DNA from: Spinellus fusiger
Taxonomy: Eukaryota; Mucoromycota; Mucoromycetes; Mucorales; Phycomycetaceae
DNA: 64,000 nt
Direction: 5' to 3'
NCBI GenBank assembly: GCA_025094145.1
Contig: JALLLS010000080.1
Location: forward strand, 1 to 64,000
Below, in pieces: positions 46,621-55,991 of the stretch (position 1 is the first letter of the stretch; each line of letters begins with the position of its first letter). Below the pieces are notes generated by a model. It was not told the origin of the DNA. It worked only from the letters and a program-made list of their open reading frames with translations, and did not search any database. A program made the position numbers and the translations under genes.

Positions 46621-48939
46621 ACAACACTGGGAGACCAGGCCCTCTGTCTCCACAAACTTATGGGGTTGTACGCTGCCCAAGGATCAGGAGAGCAAGATCC
46701 AAAACCTCCAGTTGTTGTCTTCCTAGATATTAAAGCTGCATATGATAGTGTGGAACGCTCTGTCATATGGGAGTCGCTGATGCCCTTCGTGTCTCAGCCG
46801 TTGCTCTTGCTACTACAGAATTTGTTTGATGACATTGTGGTGAATGTGATTCTGAAAAATGTAGCATCCCAGGACATTGCACCTAAACGAGGAGTCTTAC
46901 AGGGTAGTATTCTTTCTCTATTCCTTTATTCTATTTTCATTGATACTCTTCCATGTTTCTTGAGGTTTGCTTTGGTATCCCCAATACTGGTTGGTATGCA
47001 CCCACCTACCTGGGACGGTCCATTAATCTCTGTGCTCGAAATCCTTTCTCTTTTGCTTCCCCACAGGCAACTGTTCACGCATTGCTTGACAAGTTACAGA
47101 ATTCCCTTCACAATCCTTTTCCTACTTCTACAGTTTTGGATGACTCTTCTGAGTTGTCAGATTCCTCTTACAGTCCGTCTCATGTCACTGTTACTTGGGC
47201 TCCTGTGAATTGTTTGTTGTATGCTGATGATGTGGCTCTTATGGGCTGCCCAGAAGATATACATCGAATGCTGGCACTTGCCGAAATTCACTCGACCCTC
47301 CTTGGTTACAAATGGAGTCCCTCCAAATGTGAAGTACTCAATGCCCCGGCCAATGTGCCATTTTACCTCTATGGCAACAAGCTTCCAACCTGTAATACTT
47401 TCAAGTACCTTGGTATCCCCTTTTCACGTCAAGGTATTAACCAAGACGCACTTTTCTCACACTCACAAGTCAAGGCAATTGCAGTAATGCAAAAGCTGAG
47501 AGGAATGGGTGTAAACATGTATGGCTTTGGGATTACAGCAGCCCTAAGAGCGTATACTGTTTTTGTTTGGCCTATCCTTGAGTATGGGTTGGCTATTTGT
47601 AATGTCAATAGACTAGGCATCTGCCCACTACAAATCTGTCAGTCTGCTTGTCTGAGACTTTGTCTTGCTAGATCTGCTACTGCTAGGTTTGGAACGATCC
47701 AGGTTGCCCAATTAGCTGCCCTCCCTAACATATACTCTCGTTTCCTTTATCTGCAAGCCAAATTTGTTAAGCACGCAGCTACCCTTCCTGAAGACACCCT
47801 CCTTTGGTGCCTTGTCCCGCAGCTTGAAGCACCCCAGAGTAAAGCCAGATGGATTAAGCTATGTGGCAATGTACTCTGGCAAAATGCTCAAAGAATAGGA
47901 CGGGCTCACAACCCTCCTAAATATCCATTAAAAGTAGGTTATCTTGAACGTCTTCAAAGTGAAATTACTAGTCTAGTACGTGGCAAGAATCTGCTGGTGA
48001 CGGTAGCCCGTGGACTATGTAGACCTGTTTGGGATCCAATTCTTCTACTACCGTGCACGTGCAAAGAAAGACATCGTCTACTAAAATGGAGGATTGCTTG
48101 GTTACCACCAACACCTTCAGTTCCTTGCCAATGTGGCCACCCATCTGCCAATTGGGACCACTTTCTCACTTGTACATTTGTTGACCATGAATGCTCCACT
48201 TTCTTGTTCTTCCTAGTTCCTGCACCACCACAAGACATTCATCCAATTGACTATTGTCTAAATCTTCTGCTGCGCACGGTTAAGTCTTTTGTTAAATGGT
48301 GAGATCTTTGGCCCAGTTTGTTAATACTGCTGCAAGCCATTGATTGAGCCACGTCTACTCAAGACTTTAAGGTAGAGCCATCAGCTGGTAGCTTGCTCAT
48401 TGAGGCTGCTGATGGGTGTGTTGAGCAGGAATGCCAACGCCGCCATAGAGTGCAAAGACTCCTTCAGCAACAGACGCTGTATCCTCACCTCCTCCGATCT
48501 CTCCTCTACCACCCATTCTTAACCCATTTACCGAAGCCAGAAGCTGCTAGTATAGTTGCTGTATTTGTGTCCTCAGGATTGTCCGAGTTGCTCTAAGTAT
48601 CCCTTGTTGGATTTCGAATCGCCACAGGATGACGGTTATCTTTTTGGTGTCCTGGTTTCCTTGCTGACTTTATGGCTTTTTGAATGTCTATTCATAATTC
48701 TCATTTTACCATCATTTCCACTCATTTTTCATCATTTTTCCCTCATTTCGAGGTTTTATATTCTCTTTTCTTTCTGTTTCCCATTCATTTGCATTCTTTT
48801 TTTCACTTTCGTATTTGAAGTGTTTATTTGTTTATTCTTATTTTTTTCCAAAAGTTCTCATAGGGTGGCTGATATGCCCAATGCGCAAATAGCAATCAAC
48901 ACCCACAAATAAAAATACTTTGAACTGCACAACACTGGG
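46621..48939 (+). mobile_element. LINE family A, copy A3, 5'-truncated, with 11-bp TSD
   Basis: The direct duplication ACAACACTGGG occurs at 46621-46631 and 48929-48939. The body, 46632-48928, starts inside the RT and ends ...ATACTTTGAACTGC, matching the 3' end of copy A2. It is very similar to A2, and many of the differences I compared are CpG transitions. Confidence 0.93.
46633..48596 (+). pseudogene. LINE-A3 ORF2: reverse transcriptase and C-terminal domain, broken
   Basis: The frame from 46633 carries FLDIKAAYDSVERSV and GVLQGSILS, then shifts by a 1-nt deletion near 47012 (ACCTGGG where A2 has ACCATGGG). The second frame carries LLYADDVALMG, SPSKCEV, YLGIPF and CQCGH...DHFLTC. TGA codons at 48300-48302 and 48345-48347 stand where A2 has CAA, so both may derive from CGA. 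The reading then continues to a stop at 48594-48596, past the point where A2 ends. The C-terminal stop here is the likely ancestral one. Confidence 0.88.
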
Positions 48940-49457
48940 GTAACTATGACTCTCTCCTCGAGGTATCTTGCAAACATTTCACAATTGACTGTTGAAAATG
49001 TATGTCCTGATAGAGATAACTTGGCTTCTATTCAATACAAGTGATTCAGTTCTTCACTGCTATCATCTTCAGAGCACGTTCCATAAAGAAAAGATAAAAG
49101 ATGGGTTGACCTTTCTCTTTTAATACTATTTCTGCTTTATAACTGGTTTCCACATGCCATTGATTCAATCCGTGATTTGAAAACCAAGAAGTTGTGCCAA
49201 GGCATAAAGCTTGTATCTCTATCAATGAAAACTGTGAATCCCGTGAGTTTTCTATGCACATATACAGTCCCAAGTAATAAGTGACTAAACAAAAAGTCAA
49301 TTGTTTTGAAAGATAAAGGCATATCTATCAGTCTAAGATGTTCATAATAAAATGTTCATAATAAAATGTTCATAATAAAATGTTCATAAAACAACACAAA
49401 ATTTATAATAGTTGTTCTTTAGATAATTGTCTACATTTTTTATTATAAAAATATTGC
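48940..49457. other. Unassigned segment with a short tandem repeat
   Basis: Three copies of a 14-bp unit (AAAATGTTCATAAT) lie at about 49345-49390. A minus-strand frame at 49300-49046 contains SWFSNHGLNQWHVETSYKAEIVLK, which looks protein-like, but I could not place it in a family. It could be a fragment of a captured gene. Confidence 0.4.
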
Positions 49458-49965
49458 TTAGTATTTTGTAGCAAAGATTTTATTCTTCATCACAGCGGAG
49501 CACCTCCTTGGCATACTATCAACTAAAATTTCCAGAAATTCACTTGGGATCTTCTCCCATTCACTACACAAGCATTGTTCAGGATGCTTCGTATTGGTAT
49601 GCTTGTGAGTAAGTGTCATTCCAGGTTGTTTTGATGGTGAGCATGAAAAAAAACCCGAGCTCATTCATGTATTTTAGAGATGTGCTACAGCAAACATTCA
49701 TATCTGCACCATTCATATTTCTCAAATGATATGCAGTTATTTGTATAGGGTTTATATGAATAGACAAGACGATAGCCAGTTTTGAAGTAGATGACACTTT
49801 TTCAGGTCTTCCTGTATGCATTTTGGGTCGAATTATGCCTTTGTTTTTTATACAATAGAACGAGTCTGCCCACTGTGCTCTTTGGGAGATTGAGATCGTC
49901 AGTAATCTCTTGATAAGCAGCATGTCTTTTCCATTGTCCTATGATTTATCTTCTAATAAACATAG
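49458..49965 (-). pseudogene. Tc1/mariner transposase remnant with internal deletion
   Basis: The 5' part shows TGRPEKVSSTSKLAIVLSIH and STSLKYMNELGF, like the HTH region of Tc1 transposases. The 3' part ends EWEKIPSEFLEILVDSMPRR followed by a TKY ending, the usual Tc1 C-terminus. The catalytic middle is missing. No terminal repeats were identified. Confidence 0.65.
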
Positions 49966-50280
49966 TGTTCGAAATCCTTAAGCAAAAAGCATACTGTTTG
50001 GAATAATAAGATATATTTCTCAAAAATGCAAAGGGTGCATCTCTTTTCACTATTTATGCTAATCTACATTTTACATATATGGAATGACTATAATAGGTTC
50101 TACAAGAATAGGTGGTTGAGCCCCTTATTTTCAATATACTTCAGGGCGTATGCATAGTTACTCTTGATCTATGTATTCTTCATCTTCCAGCAAACACATT
50201 CTTCTGGTTGGCCAGAGCGGTGGACTCACAACTGCTTTATCATCTGGCAGGGATGTGTTGTTCTGCTCCTGCCATGTCTC

Positions 50281-51723
50281 CTACCTTAGTGTTGCTTTTC
50301 TCTTCCTGCCATACTGGCTGGTTCCCAAAGTTTGGTTTTCCATTGTAGGCAGTACCACTTCTGGTTCTTCAAGGCATATTTCTTCTCGCACCTGTTTTAT
50401 CTCTTCTATCACACCTGGTTCTGACTCAGGATCTCCCTCCACTACATCTTGCCATGCTTCTTGTTTTTCTTGCTGCTCTTTTTGCTGCTCTTCTTCTTTG
50501 GACTCATCAGGTGTTTGGTTATCTTCTTCCCGATGATAATCCCCTTGCTCTTGTAAGGGATCAGATTCAAGTTCTAATGGTAGTTGTGCTGCTTGTTCTG
50601 GTGTAGCCTCTGCTTCATCTTCTTGATCCGGTGGTGGTGAGCTTCTTGGGTTTATCTCTTCTTCTTCATCCCAGTGGTACAGCATCAATCTATCACCATG
50701 GTAGTTTCTTGCCAATGGCATGCCATCCCTATCACACAGAGAGTATACTGTTTTGTGTCTTGAAATGACTCTAAACAGCCCGGATCTTCTCTCCCACTGT
50801 TTTGCTATGCTTGATGCTTTTGGCAGTACTTTCACTAACACCCACTCACCAGGCTCAAACCACCTAGGGCTTATGCCTCTGTTGACTCTCTCTAATGCCT
50901 TTCTTCTAGTCATGCTGCGCTGCTCTGTTGTTGAAGCTATCAGCCTAGATTCGAGCACTTCTGAGCTATGATCTTCATTTTTGTGTTCCAGCAAACCATG
51001 TTGTGATCGCTCTATTGAGGCAGTGGGGTAGAATCTTTTATATGGGGCACAACCCAAGGCAGCTGAAATTTTGTGAGCATGTGAGGCAATGATGCACGGT
51101 ATGTGATAGGTCCACCCTACCACTTCTAGATTTTCCAGCTTAAGTTTTCTCAGTTTGTCTTTAAACAACTTTACTGATATTTCAGCAAGCTTGGACTGTG
51201 GGTGCATGGCAGAAGCTCAGATGTGCTTTATGTCATTCTTGTCTAAGAAATCCATGAATTCACTTGACACAAATTGTTGTCTGTTATTGCTGGTTAATTT
51301 GCTTGGTGCACCATGGCAAGCAAACCAATTCTCTTGCAGTGCATCAATGATGACTCCAGAGGTAATGTTGGCTAAGGGGTATACTTCATAGTATCCACTG
51401 GCCAAATCCACAACTACTAGGGCATCCACTTCTGGATCCTCATCCTCTCCTACATATAGCAGATCAATGTATATGTGTTCATGAGCTTCTGATGTTATTG
51501 AAGTTCTCATTGGAGTGTATATCTTTTGCTGCACTGTACTCATTTGGCAGGTGTGGCAAGACTTTACTGATTTTTCCATGATGTTCAGTAGGCCTTCACA
51601 CCATAATCTCTCTGTGATATGGGTGGATGTTCTGGTAATACCTGGATGGGCCATTTTGTTGTGTGTGTCCTTTATCCACTTCCTTGCAACACTTCTGGTA
51701 ACTACTGGTACCCAGATGCCCAT
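50281..51723 (-). pseudogene. Retroelement integrase with acidic C-terminal tail
   Basis: The H2C2 zinc-binding motif HNKMAHPGITRTSTH...CHTCQ is followed by the core with IYIDLLYV (first D). The second acidic position reads LTSNNRQQF, where a D is expected, so catalysis is lost. A TGA at 51217-51219 stands before ASAMHPQSK, where relatives have Arg, and splits the frame. The C-terminal 130 residues are rich in E, Q and D and end with basic RKRKATLR. Integrases insert the cDNA. The acidic extension is unusual in length. Confidence 0.8.
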
Positions 51724-52192
51724 TGTTCCTATTGTGTGTGTAGGGACTTGTATCTAGAGTATGTCATAGCTGATCTTCATGTGTTATACTTCTTCCAGGT
51801 CTGTTATGGGTTCAGTGTCTAATGACTCACGTTGTTCAACCATGCTTTTCCAACATTGGATGGTATGGTCACCTTTGGCTTGTAAGGCTAGCTCATAGGG
51901 ACTTTGGATATCACTTAGTGCTGCTGTATGATAAGACATTGTTCCTTCTGCATCGCCTTCATGCCAGTATCCTTCTTCCATTTCAGTGTCAGTCACTTTC
52001 TTCAGTCTCTGACTCAGGTACATAATCAGGATTATCTTCTTCTTCAGGATATTTGATGTCATCCCATGATACCAGTCCACTGATACTGTCATACTGCTCT
52101 AAGGGCTCTTCAAAATTAAAAGCACCTATGACCTTGGTATCCTTTGCAGTTTTTGTTGTTTTACTTTTTGGGGTTCTTGATCTATCCAAGAC

Positions 52193-52799
52193 TCAAGACA
52201 GCCAGTCTGCTGTCAACTGCACTTCAGATCTGTCCACTACCATGTGCTGAAGCACACCCAAACTGCTCAACTCAGCTCTGAATCTAGAGAGGTCATCTTT
52301 GCAGTGTTTGGTTTTGTGTGTGAATAGTCCAAGTACAGTTGTTGCATCTGTTTTGATGATGAGGTTGACACATCCATCCAAGTAGGGATAGAAGTGGTTG
52401 ACTGCTGCCATCATTCCGTAGGCTTCTCTCCAGCCTGGATGTCTGCTTCCTTGGGCCCCATCAAAAGCTTTTGAATAGTATGCCACTGGGACAACATCCT
52501 CTTGGTCAGGTGTAGGGTGAGTTAGTAAAACAGCACCAATGCCTGACTCAGCTGCATCTACCCATAGAGTCAAAGGAGCTCCTGTTAGGGAGGACAAAGA
52601 GATGTTTGGTGTTTGTGAGGGCCTGCATAAGTGCTTCCCAGTTGGGTTCAAGTGACTCCTTGTCTTTTTTGCTCAGTCTGGTCTTCTTCCCCAGCATTTC
52701 GTAGAATGAAAGGAGTATTGATTGAGACCATGGTAGGTGCTCACTAATGGCATTGATTCCACCACACATCCTTTGTATGCCCTTTATGGTCACTGGCAT
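52193..52799 (-). pseudogene. Retroelement RNase H and connection region
   Basis: Two overlapping frames give the connection (TIKGIQRMCGGINAISEHLP) and the RNase H (LWVDAAESGIGAVLL, VAYYSKAF, REAYGMMAAVNHF, IKTDATTVLGL). The catalytic D, E and D positions are visible. A frameshift near 52560 separates the two. Confidence 0.75.
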
Positions 52800-53474
52800 T
52801 TACAGGGCAAGTAGATGTTTTATCCTGTGATCAGGCACACCCCACTCTCTTCCAAGCATAGCCACAGAGCTTTTCCCAAAAAAGACACTCTTCTTCATGT
52901 TGATGAGTAAGTTTGCATCTGCTAGACAATGCGTTATTTCTGTAATGTCTTGTATGTGGCCAAGGACATTGCCAGTAGTAGACTTCAGATAGATATTGTC
53001 AATGTAAATCAAAAGATTCTTTTCAATGCCTTCTGCTTTGGACAGTACGTGTTGTAGGAATGCTTGGGCTATAGCAGGAGATTTGGAGTTTCCCTGGACT
53101 AGACACTTTGTCCTTAGCTTTCCAACACTGCCACCATCAAAGGTCCAGTAATCTCTCACAGTCTGATCTAGGCGTATAGCCATAAAAAATGATGCAAGAT
53201 CCAGTAAGGTCAGGATCTTTGCATCTCTGACAAACAGAGCACGTTTTATTGGTGTAGGGAGTTGGAGTCCCACCTTTTTCATGTTAATTGAGCTGTTAGA
53301 GCTGTCATCAAACAAGACTCTTCTGTCTGTGGTTCCTGGTTTTTCTACTGTTGGAAATGGGTAGACCTGGTCACCTATTTTGGGAGAACTTGTTGTAGTA
53401 ATTCTATATATGTAAAAATGTAGAATAGCATAAATAGTGAGAGCAGATGCACACTTTGCATCTTTGAGAAACAT
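52800..53474 (-). pseudogene. Retroelement reverse transcriptase
   Basis: The frame shows ILTLLDLASFFMAIRLD (first catalytic D), CLVQGNSKSPAIAQAFLQHV and the active-site box LLIYIDNIYLKS. The box reads YIDN instead of YIDD/YVDD, so a catalytic aspartate is lost. The end, AMLGREWGVPDHRIKHLLAL, is the usual RT-connection boundary. Confidence 0.78.
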
Positions 53475-53860
53475 ACCTTTATTTTACCAAGCACCCCTTT
53501 TGCCTCTGATTCTTAACACTACAGAGAAAATTGGGACTTGGGCATGTGCTTGGCTTGGCTCATCAATGCTATATTCAATGCACTTTTTAACAAACTCTTC
53601 TATGGAGTCATAGGCAGCCCCTGAGAGTGTGTGTTGTGTGATAAAAATTAATTGTGCATTTTTCCTCATTGGTGAAACTATTGGAGCATAGGCCATAGGG
53701 GGTGGACATCCACTGGGGTATTCTCTCAGTGCAGCTCTGTAGGGAAAGATGGCATCTAGTAGTAGTTTGTTTGATCATCACAATGAGTGGTGAGTCTTGC
53801 TGTAATGCTTTCTCTATCAACATCTGGATACATAGTGTCATACTTCTTGAATTCATTGTC

Positions 53861-54127
53861 TCATTGTGGGGTAAAGTACCCTTTTGGTAATCCTTGAGAC
53901 ACTAACATCTTCCTTTGTACCACAAGACCTTTTGTTGGTACATCTACACCAATAGGGATATCACCCCTTGATTCTGTAGCCACTTTGTATGTGGGATCCA
54001 TCTTAAGTCTTTTTCCAATGGCTGTGCTTTGTAGAAGGATTCCCATGGCATCTAGTGTTTTGGTGCCAATGAGTATGTCCCATTCTGTTTTAAAATCAAT
54101 GACCACAAGACTAGTCCAGCAGCCAGG
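53861..54127 (-). pseudogene. Retropepsin-like protease C-terminal half
   Basis: LPVQTISPGCWTSLVVIDFK followed by TEWDILIGTKTLDAMGI has the flap-to-helix pattern of retrotransposon aspartic proteases (the (D/N)ILIG motif). The N-terminal half with the catalytic DTG is absent, cut by LTR copy b. Confidence 0.65.
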
Positions 54128-54632
54128 TGAGATTGTTTGGACAGGTAAGATTAACAAGACTGAACAAAGATAATTTTTATTGAGTAAAGAAAGGTTCATT
54201 ATTTATACTTTTTGTGGGTGCTTATCCTTTGGTGGCTTCTACCTTATGGTAGTATTAATAACTGCCACCTTATGGTTGGCTCATATGTTTTACTTAGTTG
54301 TAGTATTATTAGATTCAACCCTATGGTTGGTTCCTGGGATAAGCACTTCATTATTGAAACCATTAATTATTATGAGTCTTTACTCAATTGACTCTGATAG
54401 GTCAATATTGTTCTGTTAGAATTATTAATGAAGATGGCTCTTGTTAAGTGTCTGATAGTACACTGAGCTTTAGAAGGTGATTTGTAGTTACAACCAATCA
54501 GTGAGATGATACAGAGATGTACTATGTTACTTGTGTGCACTTAAGCTTTCATAGAGTATTCTGAATGTCACAGCACACTACTTGTGTTGACTTATTCATA
54601 GAGAATCTTTGGATTGAAGTTGGAACACAACA
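54128..54632 (-). repeat. 505-bp LTR, copy b (minus orientation)
   Basis: On the minus strand it begins TGTTGTGTTCC and ends CAATCTCA, and contains ACTCAATAAAAATTATC. It matches copy c at 61004-61508 in length and in nearly every base (one difference seen, GAAGTTGG against GAATTTGG). It joins the Ty3-type protease sequence directly. The last bases may be coding sequence of that element rather than LTR proper. No 5-bp duplication was found. Confidence 0.75.
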
Positions 54633-54692
54633 GGGATGTACTGTGGTAGTCCTAATTCAGAGGTAGCCAAACAATAGAGAGACTTGGCTTAC

Positions 54693-55991
54693 ATGGCTCT
54701 TCCCACTAAAAATCTGGACTTGCCAAGTAGTGCCAATAGCCCACACAACACCCCTCATGGACCAAAACAACAGCATAATGCTATACCTTTTTGTTTGTAC
54801 TCAGCAGCAGCCAAGTACAAATATGTGCCTTTGTCAGCCCCCAACACCACTCATGGCACCTCAACATGTACCCCTCAAGTCTGGAAACAGGCTTCCAGCA
54901 AACACCCCTGTGTGTTTTTTGATGTCACCTTGGTGTTGGTGACATCAGCAGCCTTCTATAGAGAGGCTAGAAAAGTTTTTCCAGTAGGAGTGGGTCTTGG
55001 AATAACCACCCACAAAGAAGGATCTCAGACTCTAGTAGAAGTCATCTTCAAGTCAGAGGATCACTGCTTAGAGATCTGTAATAGAGAGGGCCTTATAGTT
55101 GATGGGGTCACTCTGAAAGCATACCCTGCTTTGCCTGGCAACTGCAAAGTAACAAAGCTAGCACTTAAGAATCTTCCTATTGAGGATGCTGATGATGTCC
55201 ATTTGGGACTAGAAAAGTCTCTTGGGCCCTATGGGCAGATTCTTGAACTTGGTCTGCATGTTGAGGAACATGGCAGCTGGTTCATGGGCCAAGGATATGC
55301 TTTTATTTCCTTTTCTACTTCTTCTGCTTCTGCTTCTTCCTTCTTGCCACTAATCCACCAGATGGAGTGGTTTGACAGCACCAGTACCTTTTTTGCTACT
55401 TGGCAAGATATGCCTAGTTTCTGTTGATACTGCTATGCAGCAGATCACTTGTGTAAAGACTGTCCAATTTGTTCTCATTGTCTGTGCTTTGGATGTAATT
55501 CTGAAGGTCATGTTGCAGCCCAATTTCCTCAGAATAAAGAGGACTTAGGCCATAAAAAGCCTAAAATTCAGAAGAACAAACCTACAGTTGTAGTTGATAC
55601 CACTGTTACAGCTGATACTAGCATTTCTGTTAGTACTCCTGTTGTTCCAAATGTTCCTGATGCTCCTGCTACTCCTGCTACTCCTGCTACTCATGATGCT
55701 GCTACTGTTTCTACTTCTTCTACTACATCCACTGCTGATCCTGTTATTGATGGTAGTGTTGCCACCCCTTCTACTGCTATAAGTGTTGCAGACCCTTTGG
55801 ATTCTTCTTCTTGTGCAGCAGTTATTGAGTTTGAAGAAGAGCCCATGCTTGTGGATAATCCTGTATGTGGTAGTTTAGATCTCTCTGAGAACTCACAGAG
55901 TACTCCAAATCAATCCATTTTGCCTGTTTCACCTGTCATTCTTTCTTGTTATTCACCCTGCAATTGTCAAAAACCTGTTAGATATCAATGA
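54693..55991 (+). pseudogene. LINE-B3 ORF1: RNA-binding protein with zinc knuckle, one TGA
   Basis: The frame runs 433 codons from ATG 54693 to the stop at 55989-55991, interrupted only by TGA at 55425-55427. Residues about 60-190 contain a region like LINE ORF1 RRM-type folds (LVEVIFKSEDHCLEIC, KVTKLALKNLPIEDADDVH). After the stop, CKDCPICSHCLCFGCNSEGH is cysteine-rich, and FGCNSEGH resembles a zinc knuckle. A Thr/Ala/Pro-rich tail with ATPATPAT follows. The protein would bind element RNA. The ORF1 stop overlaps the ORF2 start. Confidence 0.82.

Larger units (their letters stand above)
50165..54127 (-). mobile_element. Ty3/gypsy-order retrotransposon internal region, decayed
   Basis: On the minus strand the order is protease, RT, RNase H, integrase, which is the Ty3 order. 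Gag is not recognisable: the protease half-domain runs straight into LTR copy b at 54128. No matching LTR follows the integrase near 50.1 kb, so the 3' end is truncated. Each domain contains stops, frameshifts or lost catalytic residues. Confidence 0.8.
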
